Notes: generated from the letters alone by a model not told the origin. DNA of 64,000 nucleotides from JAWKTV01 sp041398905 (GCA_041398905.1 JAWKTV010000010.1:124001-188000), one strand, 5' to 3'. Numbered from the stretch's first letter, positions 28,727 through 38,021 are shown. Numbers and translations: made by a program.

Positions 28727-29710
28727 TGTCCGACTCCCGCCGCGGTCGCCGCCGCTTCTTTGGCCGAATAGCGTGACAGCAAATACAGGCTCGCCATGCG
28801 AATGAACAGGCCGTTGGTCACCTGATTGAGGATAACCGAATGGTCGCCATCGGCGACGTCAGGCGTGATCTCGACGCCGCGATTGATCGGTCCGGGAGCG
28901 AGGATCAACACATCCTTCCAGCCGGCGAAGTCGCTCGCCGTTCATCCCGAACAGGTGGGCGTACTCCGCGATCGACGGAAAGAAGCGCGCCCCGCTGCCG
29001 CTCGAACTGCACCCGCAACATGTTGATGCAGTCGGTCTCGGCCAGCACGTCGTCCAGGCTCTCCGACACCTCGACACCCAGTTGCTCGATGTGCGGCGGG
29101 ATGAGCGTCGCCGGCCCGCAGACGATCACGCGGGCACCCAGCTTCGTCAGCCCCCAGATGTTGGACCGGGCGACGCGGCTGCGCAGAATGTCGCCCACAA
29201 GCGTCACCGTCAGCCCCGCGATGCTGCCCCGATGCTCGCGAATCGTGAACATGTCGAGCAATCCTTGCGTGGGGTGCTCAGTGCGCCGTCACCCGCATTG
29301 AGCACGCTGCATCCCAGATGCCGGCTCAGGTAATGCGGAGCCCCCGAAGAACTGTGTCGCACCACCATTTGGTCGACCCCCATCGCCTCGATGGTCGCCG
29401 CGGTGTCGACGAAGGTTTCCCCTTTGCTCAAGCTGCTGCTCGACGCAGTGAAGTCGACGGTGTCGGCACTCAGCCTCTTCGCCGCGAGCGAGAAACTGGT
29501 CCGTGTCCGCGTCGAAGGCTCGAAGAACAGGTTCGCCACCACCTGCCCCGTCATCAGCCCCAGCTTCGTCTCACCCCGCTCCGCCAGCTCCTTGAACTCG
29601 GCGGCCTGGTCCAGCAGCGTGATGATCTCCGCAGCCGACAGATCCTCCAGCCCCAGCAAATGTCGCCTCGACCAACTGGGAGAGGACGCGGCTGTCGAAG
29701 CGGAATCCAT
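28723..29710 (-). CDS. pyrB: aspartate carbamoyltransferase catalytic subunit (frameshifted)
   Basis: From the ATG at 29710 (MDSASTAASS): RRHLLGLEDLSAAEIITLLDQAAEF, then VVANLFFEPSTRTRTSFSLAAKRL with the carbamoyl-phosphate STRT motif. A frame change near 29275 (HPTQGLLDMFTIREH is recovered across it), then LTVTLVGDILRSRVARSNIWGLTKLGARVIVCGPATLIP, another break near 28930, and MLILAPGPINRGVEITPDVADGDHSVILNQVTNGLFIRMASLYLL. About 325 residues when restored. It joins carbamoyl phosphate and aspartate, the committed step of pyrimidine synthesis. pyrB and pyrC overlap by four bases, as in many bacteria. Confidence 0.9.
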
Positions 29711-29850
29711 GAGCGGCAGGGTGGGCGAACGTGTCGATCGAGCGGTCGCGGACGATGCTACCAGCGAGGCCACCCGGCGGCAAACGAGCAACAGCCTGCA
29801 CTTCACCCATCGCGCTGTCACGAATCGCCCCCGTCGAGCACAACAGGTCA

Positions 29851-29879
29851 TTGACAGCTACCTTGTTATAGCATATAGT
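29851..29879 (+). promoter_or_regulatory. strong sigma-70-type promoter of the PadR gene
   Basis: TTGACA (29851-29856), exactly 17 bp, TATAGT (29874-29879). The ATG of the PadR gene is at 29886, only 7 bp past the -10 box, so transcription probably starts at or next to the start codon. TATA-GCA-TATA (29867-29877) overlaps the -10 and could be an operator. Confidence 0.6.
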
Positions 29880-29885
29880 CAACAC

Positions 29886-30239
29886 ATGGACGACAACGCA
29901 CTCGACAACTGGCAGGTGCAGATCCGCAAGGGACTCCTGGAGCTGTGCATCCTCAACTCGCTGCGTGGCGATCGCCTGTACGGCTACGAGATCGTCAAGC
30001 AACTCCGCGAGATCGAAGGCCTCGTCATTGGTGACGGAACGATCTACCCGATCCTCAGTCGCTTCCGGAAGCAAGACCTGGTCGAGTCGACGATCGAAGA
30101 ATCGCCCGACGGGCCGGCTCGCAAGTACTACCGTCTCACACCGCTCGGCGAACGCTGCCTCACCAGCATGAACAAAGCCTGGGAGGACATCGTACGCGGC
30201 ATCGAGATCATCCGACGTGGGGAGAACTCTCATGGTTGA
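29886..30239 (+). CDS. PadR family transcriptional regulator
   Basis: 117 residues. WQVQIRKGLLELCILNSLRGDRLYGYEIVKQLREIEGLVIGDGTIYPILSRFRKQDLVESTIEESPDGPARKYYRLTPLGERCL is a typical PadR winged helix: the GYEI helix, the GTIYP recognition turn and the YYRLT wing. The start has no ribosome site, in line with a leaderless transcript from the promoter at 29851. It overlaps the downstream membrane protein gene by eight bases, a common pairing for this family, and probably represses the pair itself. It is divergent from pyrB. Confidence 0.92.
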   Translation: MDDNALDNWQVQIRKGLLELCILNSLRGDRLYGYEIVKQLREIEGLVIGDGTIYPILSRFRKQDLVESTIEESPDGPARKYYRLTPLGERCLTSMNKAWEDIVRGIEIIRRGENSHG

Positions 30240-31257
30240 ACTGACCGCCTCGGCCCGTGCGCACCTGGACGAGTACTTGGCGGAACTGCGCCGCGTCCTC
30301 TCCGAATGCCCGACCCTCGACGCCGCCGAAGTCGAGCGCGACGTCGACGAGCACATCCAGACGGCACTCGCGCATCGGGCATCCCCGATCGACGCGACGA
30401 GCCTGGATGGCGTATTGCGCGAACTCGACGCGCCGGCCGACTGGGTGCAGGATCAGCGGGTGCCGTGGTTCAAACGCCCGCCGCGCGACTTATTCAACGA
30501 CGCACGGGCGACCGCGCAATCCTTCACGCGGAAACTCGCCGCCGGTCCGGAAAGCTATCGGCTGCCTTACATCGCGTTGCTGACGCTGCTGCTCGGCTGC
30601 CTGCCGCCGCTCTTCGTTCGCGATGGCATCCTGTTCACCTTCGCTGCGATCGCCGCGTCGTTCGTGCTGGCCCGGGCCGCCCTTTCACTGCACGAGAGTC
30701 GCCAACCGTCGCACTCGCAGCTCTGGCTGATCGCACCGAGCCTTTTGCTGGTGTACGCACCGCTCGTGGTCGCACTACTCGGCTGGCCGCTCTTGCTGGG
30801 AGGAACGATCGCGCAGGAACAGCAGTACCTGCAGGTCGCGAATCAGCGCTTGATCGAGCAGATGGTCACCACGCAGCTCGCGGCCGACAAGGCGTTCGCT
30901 GACCAGCTCGAGGCATTACGTCGACAAGGGACGCCAGGGGAAGTGAGCCTGCTGCAAGCCGAGCATGCGCTGATGAGGCAACGAACTCAGGACCGCATTG
31001 CGGCGATCGAATCGCGCATCGGTCCGCATCACCAGTTCGGCGTCACCTGGACCTTCACCGCCTACTGGGCCGCGACCCTCCTCGTCGCGGGCGTCTGGTG
31101 GCTCCTCCTGGGGCTCACCATGTGGCTGTGGCCGGGACTTCTGCGCACGTTGCTAAGGCCCTTCGCCAACAAGCTCCCCACTCGCACCGGCCTCATCATC
31201 GCCACGTTCGGCCTCCTGGCCATCGGCGGAGGCTGGCTACTCAAGTCGCTCGCATGA
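30232..31257 (+). CDS. multi-pass membrane protein partner of PadR
   Basis: 341 residues from the ATG at 30232, inside the end of padR. An N-terminal soluble part with LDEYLAELRRVLSECPTLDAAEVERDVDEHIQTAL resembles the helical DUF1700/HAAS-like domain that follows PadR genes. Membrane helices follow: IALLTLLLGCLPPLF, ILFTFAAIAASFVLA, LWLIAPSLLLVYAPLVVALLGWPLLL, then a long helical loop, and two near the C-terminus (WAATLLVAGVWWLLLGLTMWLW, GLIIATFGLLAIGGGWLL). Likely a sensor or anti-regulator of envelope stress; inference from context. Confidence 0.75.
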   Translation: MVELTASARAHLDEYLAELRRVLSECPTLDAAEVERDVDEHIQTALAHRASPIDATSLDGVLRELDAPADWVQDQRVPWFKRPPRDLFNDARATAQSFTRKLAAGPESYRLPYIALLTLLLGCLPPLFVRDGILFTFAAIAASFVLARAALSLHESRQPSHSQLWLIAPSLLLVYAPLVVALLGWPLLLGGTIAQEQQYLQVANQRLIEQMVTTQLAADKAFADQLEALRRQGTPGEVSLLQAEHALMRQRTQDRIAAIESRIGPHHQFGVTWTFTAYWAATLLVAGVWWLLLGLTMWLWPGLLRTLLRPFANKLPTRTGLIIATFGLLAIGGGWLLKSLA

Positions 31258-31423
31258 CAGGGAGATGGACCGAGTGCTCTTGCCGGTGATTCAGGAGGTG
31301 TTCGCGCAGCATCGGCGGCTCCGCAGCGAAGCCTTGGGCAGTGAGAACCGTCAGACCTCCGACCGCAGTGATTGTTCGCAAGAAGTCGCGGCGCCCAAGG
31401 CGAATCTCGCGGCATACGGCCAT
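31241..31423 (-). CDS. short Tat-signal reading, probable gene remnant
   Basis: 60 residues from the ATG at 31423, preceded by GGAG at normal spacing. It reads LGRRDFLRTITAVGGLTVLTAQGFAAEP, a complete twin-arginine signal and cleavage site, and then only about 30 residues before the stop. It overlaps the end of the convergent membrane protein gene by 17 bp. It looks like the front of an exported protein that has lost its body, or a very small exported peptide. Confidence 0.4.
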   Translation of the reverse strand: MAVCREIRLGRRDFLRTITAVGGLTVLTAQGFAAEPPMLREHLLNHRQEHSVHLPVMRAT

Positions 31424-31659
31424 GGCTTCGCTCCATTCTCATGTGTTCGCGGGCAATCGATCGGCATTCCGAAACGGCCACACTGCTGTGTCGAGACGGC
31501 GATTCACGTGCCTGACAGGCCACTCTCCGCCCTGCAGTCGACGCTGGGATCGCTGCGAACGATTGCATCCGGGACCGCGCTTGCTCGACAATGGCGTAAT
31601 CGCGCGGCGCGGGTTGTTGGCCGTGTCCAAGTTCTGGTGCTCCTCTTGCTCAGTTCACC

Positions 31660-32529
31660 ATGCCCATCACACGACGTGACTTTTGTGCCGGCCTGGGGGC
31701 CGCGGGACTGTCGCTGACGACCCTGCCCCTCTTCGCCGCCGACCAGCCGCGGCGACCGCTGCGGGTCATTGCCTATAACGTCTATGTGTGCAAGGGCTGG
31801 CCCGACGATCGGCCGCTCGCGAAGCAGGCCGTTCAACTGGGGCAGATGGCGCAGCGGCTCGCGCACGAACTTTCACTCTACGAGCCGGACATCATCAACT
31901 TCTCGGAGTCTCCCAGCGAAGAGGTGGTCGAGGAGGTCGCGAAGCTGATGGGCATGCGGCACGTCCGATTTCCGAGTGGGGGCAAGTGGCCGGGAACACT
32001 GCTCAGTCGGTTCGAGATCACAGACGCCGCCAACGTGCCGCTCGGCCATGAGCGGCCGGAAGACCTGTTCACCCGGCACTGGGGCAAGGCGACCGTGCAT
32101 GTGCCTGACGACGAGCCGCTGATCGTTCACTCCGCGCACCTCTATCCCGTCGCCGACCCGACGATCCGGCTACAGGAAATCCGGGCGATGCTGGAGTCGA
32201 TGCGAAGCGACCTTGAATCGGGTCGGTCGATGCTGCTGATCGGCGACCTCAACCACGGCCCGGACACTGAGGAGTACAAGTTGTGGATCGACGCCGGCTG
32301 GGTGGACACGTTCGCGGCCGTCGGTGCGGGGGAAGGACTCACCATTAAGGCGGACACCCCCGCGTATCGCATCGACTACGTGATGGCGACGGGGCCGATC
32401 GCGCGGCGGATCACGGAATCTCGCCCGTTGTTCGAGGGGGCCTTCCGCGTCAACGTTGCCGACCCGCAGTCGTTCGCCCTGAGCGACCACCTGCCGCAAC
32501 TGGCGGTGTTTGACGGAGTGGCGCCTTGA
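31660..32529 (+). CDS. endonuclease/exonuclease/phosphatase-fold protein, Tat-exported
   Basis: 289 residues. ITRRDFCAGLGAAGLSLTTLPLFAAD is a twin-arginine signal. The body follows the EEP fold: LRVIAYNVYVCKG (first strand with the metal-binding Asn), EPDIINFSES (Glu), MLLIGDLNHGPDTEE (the GDxN catalytic motif) and FALSDHLPQLAVF (SDH). It is predicted to cleave phosphodiesters or phosphate monoesters outside the cytoplasm. It overlaps the space before the metallophosphoesterase gene downstream, so the two may form a phosphate-scavenging pair. Confidence 0.85.
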   Translation: MPITRRDFCAGLGAAGLSLTTLPLFAADQPRRPLRVIAYNVYVCKGWPDDRPLAKQAVQLGQMAQRLAHELSLYEPDIINFSESPSEEVVEEVAKLMGMRHVRFPSGGKWPGTLLSRFEITDAANVPLGHERPEDLFTRHWGKATVHVPDDEPLIVHSAHLYPVADPTIRLQEIRAMLESMRSDLESGRSMLLIGDLNHGPDTEEYKLWIDAGWVDTFAAVGAGEGLTIKADTPAYRIDYVMATGPIARRITESRPLFEGAFRVNVADPQSFALSDHLPQLAVFDGVAP

Positions 32530-32603
32530 ACCAACCGAGACGCTTCGATACGACCGCCCACACTTGTACGACTCAACGATATCGACAATCAACGGAGACC
32601 TGC

Positions 32604-34109
32604 ATGCGTCATCGACTGGCTCCATTTCTGACACTCGCCGCACTGTTCGGCCCGTCAACGTTCGCGTTGGCGCACGAAGGTGACGAGGATCACGAGCATC
32701 CTCCGATTGCAGTCCAGCCCGCCGCAGTCTACGAACCGACGGCGTTGCCCGACCGCATCATCCTCACGTGGTCAGATGATCCGACCAGCACACAATCGGT
32801 GACATGGCGGACAAGCACCGATGTTCGTCGAGCATTCGCGGAAATCGCCGTCGCCACGGCCGGGCCGGAGTTCCCGAGGCACGCGGTGCGAATCGATGCG
32901 ACCTCGGAAGCACTGATGACGAACATCAACACCGCGCACTTTCACAGTGTGACGTTTCGGGATCTCGCGGCTGGCACGCGGTACTGCTACCGCGTGGGAG
33001 ATGGCATCAACTGGTCGGAGTGGTTCCAGTTCAGCACCGCCAGCGACGAGCCGGAGGCGTTCTCATTCGTTTACTTCGGCGACGCCCAAAACGACGTCCG
33101 CAGCATGTGGTCGCGGGTCATCAGGGAATCGATGCGCGACGCCCCGAAGGCGAAGTTCCTGTTGCATGCCGGCGATCTCATCAACAAGGCGGAGCAAGAT
33201 GAAGAGTGGGGCGAATGGCACGGTGCCGGAGGGTGGCTCAACGCCATGATTCCCAACCTGGCGGTGCCGGGAAATCATGAGCAGGCGAAGGCGGAGAATG
33301 GCGGCAATCGACTCTCGCGCCACTGGCGGCCGCAGTTCACATTGCCGCAGAACGGCATCGCCGGGCTGGAGGAAACAAGCTACACGCTGACATACCAGAA
33401 CCTGCGGATCATCGCCCTCGACAGCAACCGCATGCACGCCGAGCAGGCGGAGTGGCTCGATCAAGTCCTCAGCGAGAACGAGCATCCCTGGGTCATCTGC
33501 ACGTTTCACCACCCGATTTATTCGACCGGCAAGGATCGCGACAACGACAAGTTGCGCAAGCTCTGGAAGCCGATCTTTGACAAACATTTCGTCGACCTGG
33601 TCCTCCAAGGGCACGATCACACCTATGGTCGTACCGGTCTCGACACACCGTTGGAGACCGTGGGGAATGTTCCGGTGGGTGCCACCAACGTCGACACCAG
33701 GACTGGCACCGTCTACGTCGTTTCGGTCAGCGGTCCAAAGATGTACGACCTGCAGCCGCACCCTTTCATGCGCCGCATGGGTGCCGACACGCAGTTGTAC
33801 CAGGTGATTCAAATCGATGGCGACCGGCTGACTTACGAGTCGCGGACCGCGAACGGCGAACTCTTTGACGCCTTCGAACTTGTGAAGCGGGCTGGGACGA
33901 TCAACGAGCTGATTGAGCGATCACCCGAACAAGCCGCCACCGCGGTTCCGAGGAGAAGGAGCCGGCCGCGCGCTGATCAGTCGCTCGGTCCGCGTCGCTC
34001 CCAAAGGTCTGGTCGACGCCTCATTGCCGCACGGAGTTTTCCGCCGCACCTGGCCACCCGGCCGAGGTGGCCTGCAACTGCGCTCTCACCCCCATTCGCG
34101 GCTTCTTGA
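32604..34109 (+). CDS. purple acid phosphatase-like metallophosphoesterase, secreted
   Basis: The ATG at 32604 follows GGAG; a signal peptide (LAPFLTLAALFGPSTFALA) is clear. An N-terminal fibronectin-like domain (RIILTWSDDPTSTQSVTWRT, AGTRYCYRVGDG) precedes the metallophosphoesterase domain with FVYFGDAQND, LLHAGDLINKA, VPGNHEQA, TFHHPIYS and QGHDHTYGR, the metal ligands in order. As read the frame continues to 34109, with a low-complexity arginine-rich tail over the convergent ApbE gene. Another frame ends SEEKEPAAR at 33974-33976, exactly abutting ApbE, so a one-base error near 33945 is likely and the true end is about 33976. Confidence 0.85.
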   Translation: MRHRLAPFLTLAALFGPSTFALAHEGDEDHEHPPIAVQPAAVYEPTALPDRIILTWSDDPTSTQSVTWRTSTDVRRAFAEIAVATAGPEFPRHAVRIDATSEALMTNINTAHFHSVTFRDLAAGTRYCYRVGDGINWSEWFQFSTASDEPEAFSFVYFGDAQNDVRSMWSRVIRESMRDAPKAKFLLHAGDLINKAEQDEEWGEWHGAGGWLNAMIPNLAVPGNHEQAKAENGGNRLSRHWRPQFTLPQNGIAGLEETSYTLTYQNLRIIALDSNRMHAEQAEWLDQVLSENEHPWVICTFHHPIYSTGKDRDNDKLRKLWKPIFDKHFVDLVLQGHDHTYGRTGLDTPLETVGNVPVGATNVDTRTGTVYVVSVSGPKMYDLQPHPFMRRMGADTQLYQVIQIDGDRLTYESRTANGELFDAFELVKRAGTINELIERSPEQAATAVPRRRSRPRADQSLGPRRSQRSGRRLIAARSFPPHLATRPRWPATALSPPFAAS

Positions 34110-35077
34110 ATCGTGGCGATCCTGGCTCGAATTTCTCGGCGCTCCGCGATCGCGAGCATGCCTCGCTCGACTCCGAGGACCGTGAGGGCGGACGCCCAGG
34201 CGTCGGCCGACATCCCGTCGGGGGTGACGACCGTCACGCTGCTGCGATGTGACAGCCCCAGTCCGGTGGCCGGGTCGACAATGTGGCTGTAGCGACGGCC
34301 AGCAATCTCCACAAACTGATACGCGTCCCCTGATGTCGCGACGCCGCAATGGGTGAGCGTCAGAATCTCAGGTTTCGCATCGACCGACTTTTGCAATGGC
34401 TCGATGGCGATGTTCCAACCTTCGCGGCCTGGGGGAGCGTCGCCGAGGACCATATCGCCGCCGGCGTTGACCATCGCGCGGGTGATCCCCCGCTCGACGA
34501 GCGCGGCAAGGGCGACATCAGCGGCGTACCCCTTGGCGATCCCGCCGAAATCGAGCTGCATGTCCGATCGCTTCAGCACGACGGTGCCTGCCTCGATGTC
34601 GAGCGCGACATGTCGCCAGCCAACCTTCTCCCGAGCGTCTTGCAGCAGTTCGGCATCAGGCATCTCGCGTGTTTTGCGAGCCGTCCGCCACAATCGAACC
34701 ACCGGACCGACGGTGACATCGAACGCCCCACCGCTCGCCTCGCTGACCTCCGCGGCCTGCTGGAAGACCCGCAGCAGGTCCGCCGAAACAGCGACCGGCT
34801 CGTCGGGCCGGGCGTCGCGGCAGAGCCGCATCAACTCGCTGTCCGGCTTGTAATCGCTCAGGGCGTTGTCGATGTCGGCGATCCGACCAAACGCGGCCCG
34901 CGCGGCGGCGCGTGCCTCCTCCTCGTCGGTCGCATACAGGACGATTTGCACCGGCGAGCCCATGTGGGCTTCGATGTACTGAAACCTTTGGAGCGACGGT
35001 TCGCCGCGAGGGGCATCACCGCCGGGGGCCGCCGGTGTCAGCAGCAGGACCATCGCGCAGAGGAAGTCGAGGCGCAT
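33977..35077 (-). CDS. apbE: FAD:protein FMN transferase ApbE
   Basis: 366 residues from the ATG at 35077 (MRLDFLCAMVLLLTPAAPGG, an export signal). YIEAHMGSPVQIVLYA, the AFDVTVGPVVRLWR block, DFGGIAKGYAADVALAALVERGITRAMVNAGGDMVLG, and SHIVDPATGLGLSHRSSVTVVTPDGMSADAWASALTVLG are the ApbE landmarks, including the DPxTG and the metal-binding D/T region. It attaches FMN covalently to periplasmic or membrane flavoproteins, for example subunits of the Nqr or Rnf complexes. The target is not in this window. Confidence 0.92.
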   Translation of the reverse strand: MRLDFLCAMVLLLTPAAPGGDAPRGEPSLQRFQYIEAHMGSPVQIVLYATDEEEARAAARAAFGRIADIDNALSDYKPDSELMRLCRDARPDEPVAVSADLLRVFQQAAEVSEASGGAFDVTVGPVVRLWRTARKTREMPDAELLQDAREKVGWRHVALDIEAGTVVLKRSDMQLDFGGIAKGYAADVALAALVERGITRAMVNAGGDMVLGDAPPGREGWNIAIEPLQKSVDAKPEILTLTHCGVATSGDAYQFVEIAGRRYSHIVDPATGLGLSHRSSVTVVTPDGMSADAWASALTVLGVERGMLAIAERREIRARIATIQEAANGGESAVAGHLGRVARCGGKLRAAMRRRPDLWERRGPSD

Positions 35078-35325
35078 TTCGGAACCTTTCGGATAAATCA
35101 ACACCGCTCATTATAGGCCGCGAGCCTTGAATCAGGGAAACCGTCGGACGACGATCGAAATCTTCATCAGCCCGTCTAGAATCGGTGGCGCCGACGAATC
35201 ATCGCCGGCGTTCCCTGTTCGCGGCTGACCAATGTCTGGTACACCCCGTACAGGCGGACATGTGATGGACCAGCCGGGCAGTCTTGCGCGGCGAGCACTG
35301 GATTGACCGATCAGGAGTTGAACGC

Positions 35326-36657
35326 GTGGCGTACCTCTACAGCACCGATCAGCAGCGGAGCGAGATGCTCGACGTCATCGGCGTCAGCTCGATCGACGAA
35401 CTGTTCTCGCAAATTCCCGCCGAGTTGCGGCTTGACCGGCTGCTCGACCTCCCGCCCGCCCTGACCGAAGTCGAACTCCAGCAGGAGATCGAACGCCAGG
35501 CGGCCCGGAATCAGACGGCCCGGGCCTGCTTCCTCGGCGGCGGGGCGTACGATCACTTCGTCCCCGCGGTCGTCGACGAGATCACCTCTCGAGGCGAGTT
35601 CTACACCGCCTACACCCCCTACCAGCCCGAAGCGAGCCAAGGCTCGCTCCAGGCCTTCTTTGAGTATCAGACGCTCATTTGCCAGCTCACGGGGATGGAT
35701 GTCTCGAACGCCAGCCTGTACGAAGGGGGGACAGCCGTCAGCGAAGCGGCCTTCATGGCGATGCGGGTGACGGGACGCGAGAAGAAGGTGGTGATCGTTG
35801 GATCGGTTCACCCCGAATACCGGCAGATCCTGGAAACCTACACCCACTACCTCGACACCGAAATCGTGACGGTTCCGACTCCGGACGGCACCGCCGACCC
35901 CAACCTGGTCGAGGCCGCAGTCGATGACGAGACGGCGTGTGTCATCTTCCAGCACCCGAATTTCTACGGTTGTCTCGAGCAGCCGGCGGAACTCTCCGAG
36001 ATCGCCCGCCGGAAAGGTGCGCTGTCGATCGTTTCATTCGATCCCCTGAGCCTGGGCGTGCTGAAACGGCCCGGCGACTACGGAGCCGACATCGCCGTGG
36101 CCGAGGGGCAAGGGCTGGGCACCTACCTGCAGTACGGCGGGCCTTACCTGGGTGTGCTGGCGTGTCGAGACGAGTATGTCCGCAAGATGCCGGGGCGACT
36201 CGTCGCCCAGACAACCGACCGCGAGGGACGAAGCTGTTATGTGCTCGGTTTGCAGACCCGCGAGCAACACATCCGCCGCGACAAGGCGACCAGCAATATC
36301 TGCACCAACCAGGGGCTGCTGGCCCTGCGGGCGACGGTGTACTTGTCGCTGCTCGGTCCGCAGGGGATTAAGGAGGTAGGCGAGCTGAGTTGCCGCAAGG
36401 CTCACTACGCCGCCGATCAGCTGCGGTCGATCCCGGGACTGACGCTCAGTTTCGATCGCCCGTTCTTCAAGGAGTTCTCCCTGACCGCCGAGAACGTGAC
36501 GGCTGTCGCCGAGCGCGCACGCCTCGCGGGATGCGATATCGGACCCGAACTGTCACGTCTGCCCGGAGAGGCGCGGAATCGCGTGCTGGTCGCGGTGACG
36601 GAGCAGCGCACGAAGGCGGAGATCGACCGGCTGGTGTCGGGAATCTGCGGAGTATGA
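35326..36657 (+). CDS. gcvPA: glycine dehydrogenase (decarboxylating) subunit 1 (P-protein alpha)
   Basis: 443 residues from the GTG at 35326, preceded by AGGAG; the family start MxYxxxT...MLxxIGVSSIDELF is matched by VAYLYSTDQQRSEMLDVIGVSSIDELF. The two-subunit P-protein pattern continues with FLGGGAYDHFVPAVVDEI, FYTAYTPYQPEASQGSLQAFFEYQTLICQLTGMDVSNASLYEGGTAVSEA and EGQGLGTYLQYGGPYLGVLA. It decarboxylates glycine with the beta subunit. The PLP lysine is in that other subunit, gcvPB, which would normally follow but is absent. Confidence 0.95.
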   Translation: MAYLYSTDQQRSEMLDVIGVSSIDELFSQIPAELRLDRLLDLPPALTEVELQQEIERQAARNQTARACFLGGGAYDHFVPAVVDEITSRGEFYTAYTPYQPEASQGSLQAFFEYQTLICQLTGMDVSNASLYEGGTAVSEAAFMAMRVTGREKKVVIVGSVHPEYRQILETYTHYLDTEIVTVPTPDGTADPNLVEAAVDDETACVIFQHPNFYGCLEQPAELSEIARRKGALSIVSFDPLSLGVLKRPGDYGADIAVAEGQGLGTYLQYGGPYLGVLACRDEYVRKMPGRLVAQTTDREGRSCYVLGLQTREQHIRRDKATSNICTNQGLLALRATVYLSLLGPQGIKEVGELSCRKAHYAADQLRSIPGLTLSFDRPFFKEFSLTAENVTAVAERARLAGCDIGPELSRLPGEARNRVLVAVTEQRTKAEIDRLVSGICGV

Positions 36658-36895
36658 CCCGGCTTCGTCACGAGCCAGCCTTGACGATCGTCCCCCGGCG
36701 TCCGATTCTGGCGGGCGACCGTCAACAGTCGGCCTCGGGTTCTGTGCATCCGGGCGGAAAGTCCCTCGGAACTGGCCGGGCCAGCCGCGAGTTTCGCGCG
36801 TTGCACGCCAAAGGTTGCTAGGATGGTTGGACGGCGAGTGGTCATTGGCCAAGGTGATCAATCAACCGGCGGTCGCACTTCGGGGTCTTCTGGTT

Positions 36896-37654
36896 ATGGC
36901 GTGTCGATTCGTTCTCAAAGCCGGCTCGGTGTCGGTCACGGGTAATTTTCGTGACAACAACGAGGACAATCTGCGCGTCGACCCGGACGCCCGCTTCTTT
37001 CTCGTTGCTGACGGGATGGGAGGACAGTCGGCTGGTGAAAAGGCAAGCGAGCTTGCCGTCGAACTTGTCTCCGAGCGCCTGCTGCAGAAGTGCAAGTTCG
37101 ACTCCGCACAGCCGCAAGAAGTCTGCAAGGCAATCGACGACGCAGTCGCCTACGCGAACGCCGAGATCATGGCTCTGGGCGAACTCGACTCCAAGTTCAA
37201 GAACATGGGGACGACCATCAGCTTCGCGGTGTCCGCCGGCGGGGGGGTGTATGTGGGCGGAGTCGGCGACAGCCGCGTCTACCTGCTGCGCGGTGACGAC
37301 CTGCAGCAACTGACGAAGGACCACTCGCTGACGCAAGCACTGCTCGACGCCGGCACCATCACCGCCAAAGACGCCGAAACGCACCGCTACAAGAACGTTC
37401 TCTATCGCTACCTGGGAACGAAGGAAGGGAGTGCGGGCACCGACGCCCGCCGGATCGACCCGCAAATCGGCGACCGCATCGTCCTGTGTTCCGACGGCGT
37501 TACCGATGGCATCAAGGCCGAGCAAATCACTGAACTGCTCGGCAAGGTCGACGCACCACAGGACGCCGCCGAGGCGATCGTCGAAGCCGCCCTCGCCGGC
37601 GGCTCCCGCGACAACGTGACCTGCGTCGTCATCAATGTGGAAGCCGCAGCGTAA
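36896..37654 (+). CDS. PP2C-family serine/threonine phosphatase
   Basis: About 252 residues from the ATG at 36896. SVSVTGNFRDNNEDNLRVD has the first metal-binding block (RxxNED), FFLVADGMGGQSAGEKASELAVELV the DGMGG motif, GGGVYVGGVGDSRVYLLRGDDLQQLTKDHS the GDSR block, and RIVLCSDGVTDGIK and SRDNVTCVVI the last two metal sites. It is a stand-alone soluble catalytic domain that removes phosphate from Ser/Thr proteins and usually opposes a Hanks-type kinase. The gene is convergent with the integrative island and, beyond it, with the beta-CASP nuclease gene. Confidence 0.93.
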   Translation: MACRFVLKAGSVSVTGNFRDNNEDNLRVDPDARFFLVADGMGGQSAGEKASELAVELVSERLLQKCKFDSAQPQEVCKAIDDAVAYANAEIMALGELDSKFKNMGTTISFAVSAGGGVYVGGVGDSRVYLLRGDDLQQLTKDHSLTQALLDAGTITAKDAETHRYKNVLYRYLGTKEGSAGTDARRIDPQIGDRIVLCSDGVTDGIKAEQITELLGKVDAPQDAAEAIVEAALAGGSRDNVTCVVINVEAAA

Positions 37655-37864
37655 ACCGGACGGCCGACGCTTGAAACGACCGAGCCGCAGATTCTGCCGA
37701 TTTCCAGCCTGCGCGATTCAAAAGCGACAAAACCGCCATTGACCCGTTCGCGGCAGAAGTCGTATTGTCCCGCCGCGATGAACGAGACAGCGAAGAGGAG
37801 CCACCCCCCCGGCTCTTCCCAGCGTATCGCCCCCGGAAATGGCTTGAGTCTCCTGCCCCCCCCG

Positions 37865-37885
37865 AGATTCGCCGTTTCCGGGATT
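37865..37885 (+). repeat. attL core of the island
   Basis: 21 bp, AGATTCGCC... ...CCGGGATT, identical to 52190-52210. The match extends to the left as CCCG with one base inserted at the right copy. Confidence 0.8.
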
Positions 37886-37888
37886 CAC

Positions 37889-37929
37889 GAAACGACCCCT
37901 TCAAAACAGTGTTTTTGAGGGGTCGTTTC
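37889..37929. terminator. hairpin next to attL, probable bidirectional terminator
   Basis: GAAACGACCCC pairs with GGGGTCGTTTC, and TCAAAA with TTTTGA inside it: about 17 paired bases with one bulged T and a short loop. A short T run follows. It lies downstream of the PP2C gene and inside the island end. Confidence 0.65.
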
Positions 37930-37932
37930 TTT

Positions 37933-38021
37933 GGTGTCCCGCCGGTGTCCCGAAGCGAACAGGATTTATGGAGGATATTGGCTCTCACAGTTGAGACCTC
38001 TGTCACCGTACTGGTGTCCGG
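37933..38021 (+). repeat. GGTGTCCCG repeats inside attL, candidate integrase arm sites
   Basis: GGTGTCCCG at 37933-37941 and 37944-37952, and GGTGTCCGG at 38013-38021, all in the same direction. The same word occurs at least three times at the right end of the island (52031-52061). Confidence 0.55.

Noticed and set aside
37865..37885. att core as the 3' end of a tRNA or tmRNA
   Set aside because: The flanks do not fold into a T arm or acceptor stem; the site is a convergent intergenic region with hairpins on both sides.
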